From positions 62,001 through 126,000 of the forward strand of contig NZ_JARZHG010000011.1 of the NCBI RefSeq assembly GCF_029946505.1: a stretch of DNA of 64,000 nucleotides. Direction: 5' to 3'. The DNA is from Polyangium sp. y55x31 (lineage in GTDB: Bacteria > Myxococcota_A > Polyangia > Polyangiales > Polyangiaceae). The notes under the pieces were generated by a model. The model saw nothing but the letters and a program-made list of their open reading frames with translations, did no database searches and had not been told where the DNA came from. The translations under genes and the position numbers were made by a program. Shown here piece after piece: positions 9,475-18,806 of the stretch. Position 1 is the stretch's first letter, and each line of letters opens with the position of its first letter.

Positions 9475-11181
9475 GTGCGTTTCACTTCGAAAAACCTTTT
9501 TCCCCTGGCGATCGCCGCGGTGCTCGTGGCCTGCGGCGATTCTGCTTCGGCGCCCGCGGACGCCGTTCCGACGCGTCCCGCCGAGCCTCTCCCTCCCCTG
9601 CCCTCGCTGCCCGACGGCCTCACTGTGCGGCTCACGCCGCGGCCGGATCGCAGCGCGCTCGACGTCGAGGTCCACCTCGTCGGCCCCGCGGCTGCGCGCG
9701 CGAAGGAGCTCGCCATCGCCCGCGACTGGGCCGGCATCGACGGCATGGCCGCGCTCCGTGGCATTCGTGTCCGCGACGGCGAGGGCGTGATCCCCACGGA
9801 TCCGGGCCCGGACGAAGGCCCCGATCGCACGCTCGTCCTCGGCCGCGCCCCGACCTCGCACCTCGCGATCACGTACGGCGTCGCCTCCGCGCCCAAGGAC
9901 GCCGCGCGTTTCGCGCTCCACCTCGATCGCGAGCGCCTCTCCGGCGTCGGCCACACGTTCCTGCTCTTGCCCCGCACGAGCGAGCCGCTCGCCGTGCACG
10001 TGCAAATCCGCCCCGGCGCCCTCGCCCCCGGCGCCTCGGGCGCGAGCTCGTTCGGCGTGGGCGACGACGTCGAAGACCACGCGACGCCCGCCGATCTCGC
10101 GAATGCCGTCTACCTCGCGGGCCGTCTGCGCACGCTCGATTCGGCCGAGAAAGAGCGCCTCGTCCTCCTCGGACGTCCGGCCTTCGAACCGGAGGCCACG
10201 CTCGCCAGCATTTCCCGCGCCCACGCCGCACTCGCGCGCCTCTTCGGCGGCGCGCCGCGATCCGGCGCTAAAAGCGACGATTTTTCGTACCTCCTCGTCG
10301 CCGAGCCCGGGCTCGGAAAAGGCCACGACGGCGCGCTCCTCGGCCGCTCGTTTGGTCTCTGGATCGGCGACGATCGGCCCTTCGACGCCGCCGTCACGAT
10401 CGCCGCGGCCCACGAGCTTTCGCACCGCTGGATCGGCGGCGCCGTCCGCCTCGTCGCCGAGGGCCGCGAGCAGGTCTGGTTCTCCGAGGGATTTTCCGTC
10501 CATTACGCGCGGAAGATCGCGTTCGCGGAAAAACTCATCAGCGGGCGCGACTTCGCGGCGGATCTCGAGCGTACGCTGGTGAGCGCGGAGGCGGATCTGC
10601 CAGCGCACGCGCGCTCGCGGAAGGACTATCAGCGCGGCGCGCTCTACGCCGCGGTCCTCGACGCCGCGTTGCGGAAGGCCTCGGGCGGCGAGCGTTCCCT
10701 CGATGATCTCGTGCGCGCCTTGCTCGATCGCGCCGCGACCGAAAAAAACGCCGATCTCCCGGTCTCCGCGCTCGGAGAGCTCGTCGCGCGCGAGCTCGGC
10801 CCGGCGCGCGGCGAGGAGCTCGACTGGGTCATGGTGCGTGGCCACGGCGAGATCACCCTGGACGAAGGCGCCTTCGGTCCGTGTTTCCACCGGGCTCGTA
10901 CGAAATCGAAGGTCTACGAGCTCGGCTTCGACGAGGCGAGCCTGCGCCGCACGCCCGCGATGATCCGCGGCCTCGTCGCGGGCTCGGCCGCCGCGCGCGC
11001 GGGCCTCGAAGAAGGCGCGCTCGTGCTCTCGTCGAAGGTGCCGGCCGGGCGCGACGAGGAGACGGCCGAGCCCGTGGAGATCGTCGTCGCCGACCGCGGA
11101 CGTGGTCGCAAGATCCGATTCGTGCCCGTGGCCGAGCGCCAGGTCGTCCGCTGGGCAGAAAAACCGCGCTGTCGCGATTGA
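9475..11181 (+). CDS. M1/M61-like metallopeptidase lipoprotein with PDZ domain
   Basis: 568 residues from GTG 9475. The start is chosen because a lipoprotein signal follows at once (A-A-V-L-V-A-C, Cys about 21). The gluzincin motif H-E-L-S-H-R-W lies at residues 313-319, and W-F-S-E-G-F places the third zinc ligand at Glu338. The final 90 residues contain a PDZ-like segment (I-R-G-L-V-A-G-S-A-A-A-R-A-G-L), as in M61 glycyl aminopeptidases. It is expected to be a periplasmic or surface zinc peptidase. It is divergent from the DUF4091 gene (141-bp gap). Confidence 0.82.
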   Translation: MRFTSKNLFPLAIAAVLVACGDSASAPADAVPTRPAEPLPPLPSLPDGLTVRLTPRPDRSALDVEVHLVGPAAARAKELAIARDWAGIDGMAALRGIRVRDGEGVIPTDPGPDEGPDRTLVLGRAPTSHLAITYGVASAPKDAARFALHLDRERLSGVGHTFLLLPRTSEPLAVHVQIRPGALAPGASGASSFGVGDDVEDHATPADLANAVYLAGRLRTLDSAEKERLVLLGRPAFEPEATLASISRAHAALARLFGGAPRSGAKSDDFSYLLVAEPGLGKGHDGALLGRSFGLWIGDDRPFDAAVTIAAAHELSHRWIGGAVRLVAEGREQVWFSEGFSVHYARKIAFAEKLISGRDFAADLERTLVSAEADLPAHARSRKDYQRGALYAAVLDAALRKASGGERSLDDLVRALLDRAATEKNADLPVSALGELVARELGPARGEELDWVMVRGHGEITLDEGAFGPCFHRARTKSKVYELGFDEASLRRTPAMIRGLVAGSAAARAGLEEGALVLSSKVPAGRDEETAEPVEIVVADRGRGRKIRFVPVAERQVVRWAEKPRCRD

Positions 11182-11229
11182 AGCGCCCATCGACGGAGAG
11201 CCCGAACCGGGCGTACCATCGGCCCTGCC

Positions 11230-12777
11230 ATGACAAACCCCGTCCCCGACGCGCCGCCCCCGGAGGCGAACGCGTATGCTCCCCCCACGGCGCCGCTGCG
11301 TGATCCGATCCCCGAGCGCGCGCCGCACGAGGTGACGCCCGCCCAGCGCCTCGCCGGCGGCCTGCTCATCGTGAACGCCGCGCTCGTGCTCATCGAAGCA
11401 GTGGCCCTGCCGGCCGATCCGAACCCGACGCCCCTCTCGTCGCCGGGCCGGAGCTTTTTGCCCGCGATCATCGACGTCGTGATCGGCATTTCTTTGCTCT
11501 CCAAGAATCGCAAGTTTTTGCCGTGGGCGGTCGTGCGCGTCGCGTTCGGGCTCGTCGTGCTGACGGCGCTGCTCGCGTTCAAGGATCCGTTCCTCGCGGT
11601 GATGCAGGTCGTGGTGAGCGGCTCGTTCCTGCTCCTGCTCGTCGGGGACGCCGGAAAACCCCGCATGGCCGTGGGCGGCGCGCTCTTCGGGTTCTACGTG
11701 CTCATCAGCGTGCTCGGCCTGTCCGCGACGCTGACGGGCACGAACCCGATCGCCGCATTCGTCTTGACCGCGCGGGGCGACATCGAGAGCACGCCGGCAG
11801 GCGTGGTCACGGGCGAGACGTCCCACTACCGCCTCCGCGCGCCCTCGGATCGCTGGCGGATGCGCAAGCCGGAAGCAGCGAAGAAGGACAACCCGCTCGC
11901 CGATCGCTGGATCTCGCGGCCCGATCTCGACGCGCACGTGCTCGTCATCGCCGAGAAGGCGCCGGGCATGCTGGTGCTCCCAGAGGCGCTCGCCGACGCC
12001 GTGATCCAGAACGGCAAGACCGCCGCGACGGCCTTCGAGCTCGTGAACCGCGCGCCCTTGCGCACGCACCCGGAGAACGGGCGAATGATCCACACGCGAT
12101 CGACGACGAGCGGGATCGAGATCGAGTCCCTGACGGGCGTGGTGGCGACGTACGAGCACGGCTACCAGATCCTCGCATTCGCGCCGAAGAAGGCGTTCGC
12201 GGAGGCCGAGCCCGAGCTCCGCGCATTCGTGGAGTCGTTCGAGCTGCCGACAGACGAAAAGCCGGGCCTTCCAGCCGACGCCGAGGCGCTGCCGCCCGGC
12301 AAGCTCACAGGCGTGGCCACGAACTACACGCTGACACCGCCGAGCGATGCGTGGGCCCTGCGCAAGCCCGAGGCCGCGAAGAAGGACAACCCGCTCGCAG
12401 ATCGCTGGCTGGTTCGTCCAGACAAGGACGCGCACGTCTTCGTGGTGGCCGAGCACGCGCCAGGCTCCGTGGTGGATCTCGAGCGGTACGCCGACGCGGT
12501 GGCGAGCTCGATCCTCGATCGCATGCACGGGACGATCGAGTCCCGCGAGCCCTTGCGCACGGATCCGAAGAACGCACGCCTGCTCCGCGTACGCGCCGAG
12601 GCAGACGGCATGAAGCTCGAGTACTACTACGGGCTCTTCGCGCGGGGCGATCGGGCGTTCCAGGTGATCGCGTTCGCCCGGACCGAGGTCTTCGCGAGCG
12701 TGAAGGACGAGCTCCTGAAGTCGATCGAGACGTTCGAGATGCCGCCGGAAAACGCGGCGGCGAGCACCAAGCGCTGA
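11230..12777 (+). CDS. Four-helix membrane protein with two repeated C-terminal modules (paralog 1)
   Basis: 515 residues. A Pro/Ala-rich cytosolic N-terminus is followed by about four transmembrane segments (residues 38-180). Two copies of a roughly 150-residue module follow. Each module begins with H-Y-R-L or N-Y-T-L, carries an A-K-K-D-N-P-L-A-D-R-W motif and ends in S-F-E-L-P or T-F-E-M-P. I do not recognise the module. The next gene is a full-length paralog 18 bp downstream, so the pair is an operon that arose by tandem duplication. No catalytic motif is seen; a sensory or binding role outside the membrane is only a guess. Confidence 0.7.
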   Translation: MTNPVPDAPPPEANAYAPPTAPLRDPIPERAPHEVTPAQRLAGGLLIVNAALVLIEAVALPADPNPTPLSSPGRSFLPAIIDVVIGISLLSKNRKFLPWAVVRVAFGLVVLTALLAFKDPFLAVMQVVVSGSFLLLLVGDAGKPRMAVGGALFGFYVLISVLGLSATLTGTNPIAAFVLTARGDIESTPAGVVTGETSHYRLRAPSDRWRMRKPEAAKKDNPLADRWISRPDLDAHVLVIAEKAPGMLVLPEALADAVIQNGKTAATAFELVNRAPLRTHPENGRMIHTRSTTSGIEIESLTGVVATYEHGYQILAFAPKKAFAEAEPELRAFVESFELPTDEKPGLPADAEALPPGKLTGVATNYTLTPPSDAWALRKPEAAKKDNPLADRWLVRPDKDAHVFVVAEHAPGSVVDLERYADAVASSILDRMHGTIESREPLRTDPKNARLLRVRAEADGMKLEYYYGLFARGDRAFQVIAFARTEVFASVKDELLKSIETFEMPPENAAASTKR

Positions 12778-12795
12778 GGTAGCATCGAGGGCGCC

Positions 12796-14340
12796 ATGAC
12801 GAAGCGTGCTCCGCAGGCGCCCTCACCCGACGACGCAAACCTCTACGCGCCGCCGGCCGCGCCCGCGGCTCCGCCGGCCGCAAACCAGAACGCCGCGCGG
12901 GCGACGCCGGGCCAGCGGCTCGCGGGGGCGCTCCTCATCGTCAGCGCGGCCCTCTGGCTCCTCGAATCGCTCCTCGGGGGGCGTGGGCTTTTCGGGGGGC
13001 CATTCACGACGCCTCTGATGCGAGCGCTTCCGGTCCTCCTGGATGTCGTCCTCGGCGGCGCTTTGGTCCTCGGCCTTCGCCGGGTGGCGTGGCTCGCCGG
13101 CGCGCGCGTCGTGCTCGTGCTCGCCGCGTGGACGTTCATGCTCGTCGCGCGGGAGCACATCCTGGCGGCCCCCGCAATCGTGCTCGGGATGGCCTACCTG
13201 CTTCTGCTCGTGCGCGACGCGGGCAAGCCTCGGATGGTGGTGGGCGGCGTGCTCTGGGGGCTCTGCACGCTCCTCGACGTCGTCGGGCTTCGCGCGGCCG
13301 TGACCGGGAGAAACCCGGTCGCCGCGTTCGCGCAGATCCGCGCGGGGGAGATCGAGCCCGAGCCGGTGACGGTCGTGACGGGCGAGCAGTCGCATTACCG
13401 GCTGCGCTTGCCGTCCGGGGATTGGTACCTCCACACACGCGCGTCGACGCAGCGGGAGGGGCCCCTCGTCGACCGCTTCCTCTCGCGACCCGACGTCGAC
13501 GCGCATCTGTTCGTCCTCGTCGAGAAGCACCACGGCCAGCTCCTCGCGCGGGACGGGCTCGCGCAGGGAGCCGTGCAGGCGGAGGCGAGGGATGCGCAGG
13601 CCTTCGAGTTCGTGCGTTCCAGGGCCATGCGGTCCCACCGGGAGGAGGGCCGGCTCCTCTGGATACGCAAGACGATGGCGGGGATCGAGACCGGGAGGCT
13701 CATCGCCGTGGTGGCGACGTACGAGTGGACCTTCAAGATCATCACGACCGCGCCGAGCCGGATCTTCCCCGAGATCGAAGCCGATCTCGAGGGCATCCTG
13801 GAGTCGTTCGAGCTGCCGACCGACGAGACACACGGCCTGCCGCCCGACGTGGAGCCGCAGCCCGTCGACGTGGTCGAAGGCGTGGCGGCGAAGTACAGGC
13901 TGAAGGCGCCGAGCGCGCGCTGGTTCCTGCGCAAGGACGCGGCCGCGAAGAAGGACAACCCGCAGGCCGACCGCTGGCTCGTGCGTCCGGACAAGGGCGC
14001 GCACGTGTTCATCATGGTCGAGGACCTGCAGGGCAAGGACGTGGGTGTCGATACCTATGCCGACGCGGCCGTCAAGCTCATCGAGGAGAAGCTCAAAGGC
14101 ACGGTCGAATCACGCCTGCCTGTCCTTACGCACCCGGAGAACGGGCGCCTGCTTCGCTTGAGCATGGAGCAGGGCAAGAGCGAGATCGAGACTTACTACG
14201 GGGTCTTCACGCAACCGGGGCGCGCGTTCCAGGTGATCGCCTCCGCGCCGAGCGAGCGGTTCGCGAGTGTCGCGCCGGAGCTCGTCCGGTTGATCGAGTC
14301 GTTCGAGTTGCCGCCGGCGGACACGGCCGAAGAACGCTGA
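12796..14340 (+). CDS. Four-helix membrane protein with two repeated modules (paralog 2)
   Basis: 514 residues, colinear along its whole length with the preceding protein: Ala/Pro-rich N-terminus, four transmembrane segments (about 40-185) and two modules. The first module has diverged and lost the A-K-K-D-N-P signature (it reads T-Q-R-E-G-P-L-V-D-R). The second keeps A-K-K-D-N-P-Q-A-D-R-W. The stop lies four bases from the stop of the convergent transglycosylase gene. Function is unknown. Confidence 0.7.
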   Translation: MTKRAPQAPSPDDANLYAPPAAPAAPPAANQNAARATPGQRLAGALLIVSAALWLLESLLGGRGLFGGPFTTPLMRALPVLLDVVLGGALVLGLRRVAWLAGARVVLVLAAWTFMLVAREHILAAPAIVLGMAYLLLLVRDAGKPRMVVGGVLWGLCTLLDVVGLRAAVTGRNPVAAFAQIRAGEIEPEPVTVVTGEQSHYRLRLPSGDWYLHTRASTQREGPLVDRFLSRPDVDAHLFVLVEKHHGQLLARDGLAQGAVQAEARDAQAFEFVRSRAMRSHREEGRLLWIRKTMAGIETGRLIAVVATYEWTFKIITTAPSRIFPEIEADLEGILESFELPTDETHGLPPDVEPQPVDVVEGVAAKYRLKAPSARWFLRKDAAAKKDNPQADRWLVRPDKGAHVFIMVEDLQGKDVGVDTYADAAVKLIEEKLKGTVESRLPVLTHPENGRLLRLSMEQGKSEIETYYGVFTQPGRAFQVIASAPSERFASVAPELVRLIESFELPPADTAEER

Positions 14341-14344
14341 ACTC

Positions 14345-17029
14345 TCACTTCGGCGCCGTCGTCACCACGACGCGGTGTCCACGCGCGAGCGTCTTCCGCA
14401 GCGCAGTGCGCATCGTCTGCACGCTCATCTTGTCGAGCTCCTCGATCAGCGCCTCGGCGGCGCCCGGCGCGAGCGCCTCGCGGATTCGCGCGCTGTTTGC
14501 GAACTTTGGCGCGTTCTCCACGACGGGCCCGCGCTGGCTCGCGATCTCCTTCTTGAGCCCTGCCTTCAGGTGCGCGACTGCGTATGCGATCTCCACGGTC
14601 GTCGGACCTCCCTGGACGAACGCGTCGATCTCTGCGTCGAGCCGCGTCTCCACTGCCGCGACATCGTGCGGCACGGCGGGCACGACTTCGACCACGGCGA
14701 CGCTCGCGCGGCTGCCTGCGTCGAGCATCGCGCGCACCTCGGAGGCGAGACCCTTCTCGACGAGTGCGCGATCGAGCCGCCCACCCTTTGAGCTCGAAAG
14801 GATCCACATGGCCACGCGCATCGCCGCGTGCTCGCGCACGTCCTGCTCGCCTGGCGCGATCCAGCCGTAGAGCGCCCGCGTCGCGGGGACGTTTTGCTCC
14901 ACGGTGATTCGCTCCTCGCGTGGATGCGGGCCGATCGGCAACGCGTCGGGCGCCGTGGGCAACGTGGCGAATACGCGCTTCGCGAGATCCTCGATCCGCG
15001 CGCGCGTCACGTCGCCGATCACTGTGACCGACGCGTGGGTCGGCATGCGCTCGGTGGCCATGGACTCCGCGAGCAGGAGATCTCGCGCCACGGCTGCGTC
15101 CTCGCGGGCGCCGAGCACGTAGCCTTCGAGCGGGTGACCGGCTGGGAAGAGCGCGTCGCCGAGTGCGAGCCATGCCGGGCCGTACGCTTGCGATTCGAGC
15201 GCGCGGCGCCGCGGCAGCGCCGAGAAGCGCCGCAGGCTCGCGAGCTGCGCGCCCGAGGTCTCGCCGAGCAGGAGCCGGAGGCGCCCCGCCGCAAGCTCCA
15301 GGCCGAGATCGAGATCCCGCTTGCCCACCGTGATCGTGTGCCGCGTCTCGCCCGCGCCCGCCTCGCCGGCCGGTTCGCTCGTGCCCGCGATCTTTCCTTC
15401 GTCCGGCGCGATGCGGATCGTGATCGCGATGCGCGGGGCCGAGGCGTCCTCGCGCACGCGCATGGCCACGCCGTTCGGCAGAACGAACCTTTGGAAAGGA
15501 TCCGGCGGCGGCTCGAGCCGCGCGGCTGCCGGGATGAAGCCGAGCTGCTTTTCGAGGGCCGCGCCGCCGACGCCCTTGGCCGCCGCCGCCTGCGAGCTGC
15601 GCGCCTCGGAGGCGAAGACTGCGAGCGGATCGTCTGGACGGTTCGGCTGCCATCCGACGCCTCCGCCGATCGAGACGAACGGCAGCTTCGCGCCCATGGG
15701 GCCGAGGCTCGCCATGCTCAGCGTCGCCGGGCCCTGGCCTGGAAGCACGAAGTCGGGCAGGCGGTTTTTCCCGATCGGCGACGGCCGCGGCGGCAACGGG
15801 CCCTCGTCTTCGTCGCCCTCCTCCACGCCCGGGATCTTTGGCGCGCGCATCGCGGTCGCTTGCTCCGTGACGGGATCGGCGCCCGGATCGTCGACGCGCT
15901 CGTGCTCCAGGTACGCCGGGAACGCCGCGAGCGTCTGCTGCACGCGCTCGGCGGGCAGGTGGATGATGTAATCGCCGCCGAAGGGCGGGGTCCGATCGCG
16001 CAAAAGCTCGGGGTTGTACTCGCGGAGCAGGCGCGTGGGGATGCCGGCCGAGCGCGCGATCGTGCGCAGGCGCGTGCCTTCGGGCACGGCGATCTCGCCC
16101 ATCTCCATCGAGGGATCGGCGTGGAAGGTGTCGAGCCCGAAGCGCGCGCGGTTGTTCGCGACGATCGCGAAGGCCACGATCTGCGGCACGTAGTTCGCCG
16201 TCTCCTCCGGCAGGAGCTTCTGCTGCGCGAGCTCGGCGAAGCCGATGGGCGTCTGCGGCGCGCCGGGCGGGCGCGTCTCGGCGACACGCGCCATGCCCCG
16301 GAGCACGGTCTCGATCCCCGCGTTGTACGCCGCGAGCGCGAGATCCCAGCGGCCGAAGCGCTCGTAGAGGTCACGCAGGTGCGCGACGGCGGCGACCGTG
16401 GAGCGCCGCAGGCTCCGGCGCTCGTCGACCCACTGCGATTGATCGAGCCCGTAGAGCGCGCCCGTCTCGGGCATGAACTGAAACAGCCCGGCCGCGCCCG
16501 CGGGCGAAACGGCGCGTGGATCGAAGCCACTCTCGATCGCCGCGAGCCACACGAGATCCTCGGGCAAACCCGCCTCGCGCAGGCTGTGCTCGATCATCGG
16601 GCGGTATCGCCCGCTCCGCTGGTACCGATCCCCGAAGATCGCGCGACCGCCGTCGGTCTTCGCGAAGAACCGCACGAAACGCATGGTGCGGCGGGTGACG
16701 GGGATCTTCAGGTCCGGCATCGCCAGCGTGGCGAGCGCTGCGCCTTCGGGATCGTCGAGATCGCCGTCGGTCGCCTTTTCGAAGTCCTTGGCGATCGCCG
16801 CGTCGAGCAGCCGGCTCTCCTCTTCGCCCGGCATGCGTCGGGGCATGGGGGCGGCGGGATCCTCGGTTGCGGGTTTGTCGAGGAGCGTGGGATCGCGGAA
16901 GGCGCGGTATCCCGCGGAGAGCGAGGCGCGCATCGAGGGCGAGGCGAGCGCGCCGAGGATCCCGGCAATGCCGAGGAGGGCCCCGGAGAGCAAGAGCGCT
17001 CGCCTGACGCGCGGCTTCATCGCGGACAT
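14345..17029 (-). CDS. Lytic transglycosylase (SLT) fused to an M16-like domain
   Basis: 894 residues with an N-terminal membrane or signal segment (residues 10-30). The lytic transglycosylase domain is at about 140-265, with catalytic Glu166 in A-I-E-S-G-F-D, then G-L-F-Q-F-M-P and A-Y-N-A-G, an MltD/Slt arrangement. Residues about 300-360 resemble a LysM or linker segment. From about 510 to the end it matches an M16 (insulinase/processing-peptidase) C-terminal-type fold: A-S-V-T-V-I-G-D-V near 700, and G-G-R-L-D-R-A-L-V-E-K-G-L. No H-x-x-E-H zinc motif is present, so the peptidase half is probably inactive. It likely cleaves peptidoglycan in the periplasm while the M16-like half binds a partner. 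The fusion is uncommon. Confidence 0.8.
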   Translation of the reverse strand: MSAMKPRVRRALLLSGALLGIAGILGALASPSMRASLSAGYRAFRDPTLLDKPATEDPAAPMPRRMPGEEESRLLDAAIAKDFEKATDGDLDDPEGAALATLAMPDLKIPVTRRTMRFVRFFAKTDGGRAIFGDRYQRSGRYRPMIEHSLREAGLPEDLVWLAAIESGFDPRAVSPAGAAGLFQFMPETGALYGLDQSQWVDERRSLRRSTVAAVAHLRDLYERFGRWDLALAAYNAGIETVLRGMARVAETRPPGAPQTPIGFAELAQQKLLPEETANYVPQIVAFAIVANNRARFGLDTFHADPSMEMGEIAVPEGTRLRTIARSAGIPTRLLREYNPELLRDRTPPFGGDYIIHLPAERVQQTLAAFPAYLEHERVDDPGADPVTEQATAMRAPKIPGVEEGDEDEGPLPPRPSPIGKNRLPDFVLPGQGPATLSMASLGPMGAKLPFVSIGGGVGWQPNRPDDPLAVFASEARSSQAAAAKGVGGAALEKQLGFIPAAARLEPPPDPFQRFVLPNGVAMRVREDASAPRIAITIRIAPDEGKIAGTSEPAGEAGAGETRHTITVGKRDLDLGLELAAGRLRLLLGETSGAQLASLRRFSALPRRRALESQAYGPAWLALGDALFPAGHPLEGYVLGAREDAAVARDLLLAESMATERMPTHASVTVIGDVTRARIEDLAKRVFATLPTAPDALPIGPHPREERITVEQNVPATRALYGWIAPGEQDVREHAAMRVAMWILSSSKGGRLDRALVEKGLASEVRAMLDAGSRASVAVVEVVPAVPHDVAAVETRLDAEIDAFVQGGPTTVEIAYAVAHLKAGLKKEIASQRGPVVENAPKFANSARIREALAPGAAEALIEELDKMSVQTMRTALRKTLARGHRVVVTTAPK

Positions 17030-17248
17030 TGTTCGACAAGTCCGGGCTCGGGGGAAGAGCGTTTCGCGGAGGCGGCCCGGCCGGAGATGGTCTCCGTTCC
17101 TATCACCCCTTTTCGAGCTCGGCTTCCAGCGCCTTCACGCGTTTCGCGCTCTCCCCAGCCTCCGTGCGCACGGCCCTCATGTCTTCACTCTCCTACGTAC
17201 GCGCGGGCCGCATCAAAAAGGAAGACGGCGTAGGGCCTTGGTTTGCGG

Positions 17249-17288
17249 GTATCCCGGGCGGATACGTGAATGTGTACCTCGTGATACA
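17249..17288. promoter_or_regulatory. Two operator-like palindromes upstream of the P450 gene
   Basis: GTATCC-N5-GGATAC is an exact palindrome at 17249-17265. Eight bases further, TGTA-N8-TACA (17273-17288) is symmetric at 12 of 16 positions and runs into the P450 start codon. Their size and spacing are what one expects for TetR-type operators, but no such regulator is encoded in the window, so this is inference. Confidence 0.4.
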
Positions 17289-18733
17289 TGTCAGCCATGC
17301 TCCCCAACTCCGCGCTTCCTCGCGTCCCCATTCCTGGTCCGCGTGCGCTTCCGGTCCTCGGTGAAGGCTTCAACAGGCTCCGGTTCTTCAGCAAACCGGT
17401 GACCTCGCTCCTCACGTTCCATCGGCGTCATGGCGACATCGCGGCGCTCACGGAAGGCAGCACCGCGATGGTTTGCGCGTTCGGCGCCGAGCACAACCGC
17501 GCCGTCCTGGGGAGCGACGGCACGTTCCTCTCGCACGGCGAGCCGCCGTTCCCGCTCCCGAAAAACAGCGCGCTCCGGCGCATCTTGCTCGAGAACATGA
17601 TGAGCAAGAACGGCGAGGATCATCGGCGCCTGCGTCGGATGCTCATGCCCGCGTTCCAGAAAGCGCGGATCCTCGCCTATCGCGACGATATCGTCGCCGT
17701 CTCCGAGCAGTCGCTCCGCCGCGTCGTGCCGGGCGGGGTCGTCGACGCCGTGCGCGTGACGCTCGAACTCATGCTCGACGTCATCATGCGGTGCCTCTTC
17801 GGCGTGGACCTGTCGCGAGATGGGGATCCCCTCGGTCCGCTCTCGCTCGCGCTGCTCGAAGGGTTCCTCTCCCCCCTCAACCTGGTCTTGCCCTACGACG
17901 TCCTGGGCACGCCGTTCCGGAAGCTCTTGCGTGACACGACGCTCCTCGAAGAGCGGCTCCTCGCCCTCATCGACGAGCGGCGCAAAGCGGGCGAAGGGCG
18001 GGACATGTTCTCGGCGCTCATCCATGCGCACGACGAGGATGGTTCGCGGCTGAGCGACGTCGAGCTCGTCGCGCAGAGCGTGCTCGTCTACATCGCAGGC
18101 TACGAGACGACCGCGATGTCCCTCGCCTGGACGATCCTGCTGCTCGCGCTGCACCCCGAGGTGCTTTACGACCTCGAAGACGAGGTCGACGCCGTGCTCC
18201 GCGGCGAGGCGCCGACCGTCGAGCACGCCGCGTCCATGCCGCTGCTCGACGTGGTCCTCAAGGAGAGCGCGCGGATCATGCCGGCGACGCCCATCTGCTC
18301 GTTCCGTCTCGTCGGGGAGCAGGCCACGCTCGGGGAGTACACGCTCCCGAAGGGATCGCTCATCCTGCTGAGCCCGTTCGTCACGCACCGGATGGGCGAC
18401 GTCTTCTCGCAGCCCGCGCGTTTCTTGCCGGAGCGATGGAGCCACGCGACGCCGACGCCCTTCGAGTACCTGCCCTTCGGAGCGGGGCCGCGGATGTGCA
18501 TCGGCCAGGCCTTCGCGAACCAGGCGTCGCGCCTGATCCTGCCGATGGTGCTCCAACGATTCCGGTTCTCGCTGCGGCCGAACACCGATGTCTCGGTGCA
18601 GCTCAAAGGGATCTCGGCCACGCCGAAGAACGGGCTCCCGATGGACGTCACCTCGCGTCGAGCGCCGCGGCCGCGAAGCACGCAAAGGCCGGAGCCGAAG
18701 GGCGAGATCCGCGCGCTCGTCGATCTTCCGTGA
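17288..18733 (+). CDS. Cytochrome P450
   Basis: 481 residues. The I-helix oxygen-binding motif A-G-Y-E-T-T, the E-x-x-R motif (K-E-S-A-R) and the heme-binding loop F-G-A-G-P-R-M-C-I-G, with thiolate ligand Cys404, are all present. There is no N-terminal membrane anchor, so it is a soluble bacterial enzyme that needs separate ferredoxin and reductase partners, and none is nearby. Its A-G-Y-E-T-T and P-E-R-W features resemble CYP4/CYP102-like fatty-acid or terpene oxidases rather than actinobacterial macrolide P450s. A second in-frame ATG at 17297 is possible. The gene stands alone, with palindromes at its 5' end. Confidence 0.93.
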   Translation: MSAMLPNSALPRVPIPGPRALPVLGEGFNRLRFFSKPVTSLLTFHRRHGDIAALTEGSTAMVCAFGAEHNRAVLGSDGTFLSHGEPPFPLPKNSALRRILLENMMSKNGEDHRRLRRMLMPAFQKARILAYRDDIVAVSEQSLRRVVPGGVVDAVRVTLELMLDVIMRCLFGVDLSRDGDPLGPLSLALLEGFLSPLNLVLPYDVLGTPFRKLLRDTTLLEERLLALIDERRKAGEGRDMFSALIHAHDEDGSRLSDVELVAQSVLVYIAGYETTAMSLAWTILLLALHPEVLYDLEDEVDAVLRGEAPTVEHAASMPLLDVVLKESARIMPATPICSFRLVGEQATLGEYTLPKGSLILLSPFVTHRMGDVFSQPARFLPERWSHATPTPFEYLPFGAGPRMCIGQAFANQASRLILPMVLQRFRFSLRPNTDVSVQLKGISATPKNGLPMDVTSRRAPRPRSTQRPEPKGEIRALVDLP

Positions 18734-18749
18734 GCGCGCCGCGCGGCCG

Positions 18750-18772
18750 ACCCGGGGCGGCGCGCCCCGGGT
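18750..18772. terminator. GC-rich hairpin between convergent genes
   Basis: ACCCGGGGCG and CGCCCCGGGT form a perfect 10-bp stem with loop GCG, 17 bp after the P450 stop and 35 bp from the stop of the convergent RCC1 gene. There is no T-tract on either strand, so a bidirectional stop or 3'-end stabiliser is a guess. Confidence 0.4.
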
Positions 18773-18806
18773 GGATGGAGTCATGCGCGTGCCGCTGCGA
18801 ACGGCA

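Noticed and set aside
4435-11181. A single 2,248-residue plus-strand reading frame covering two minus-strand genes
   Set aside because: Only its last 568 codons (from 9475) carry a signal peptide and peptidase motifs. The rest is Arg/Ala/Val-rich antisense of the FG-GAP and DUF4091 genes, typical of high-GC DNA.
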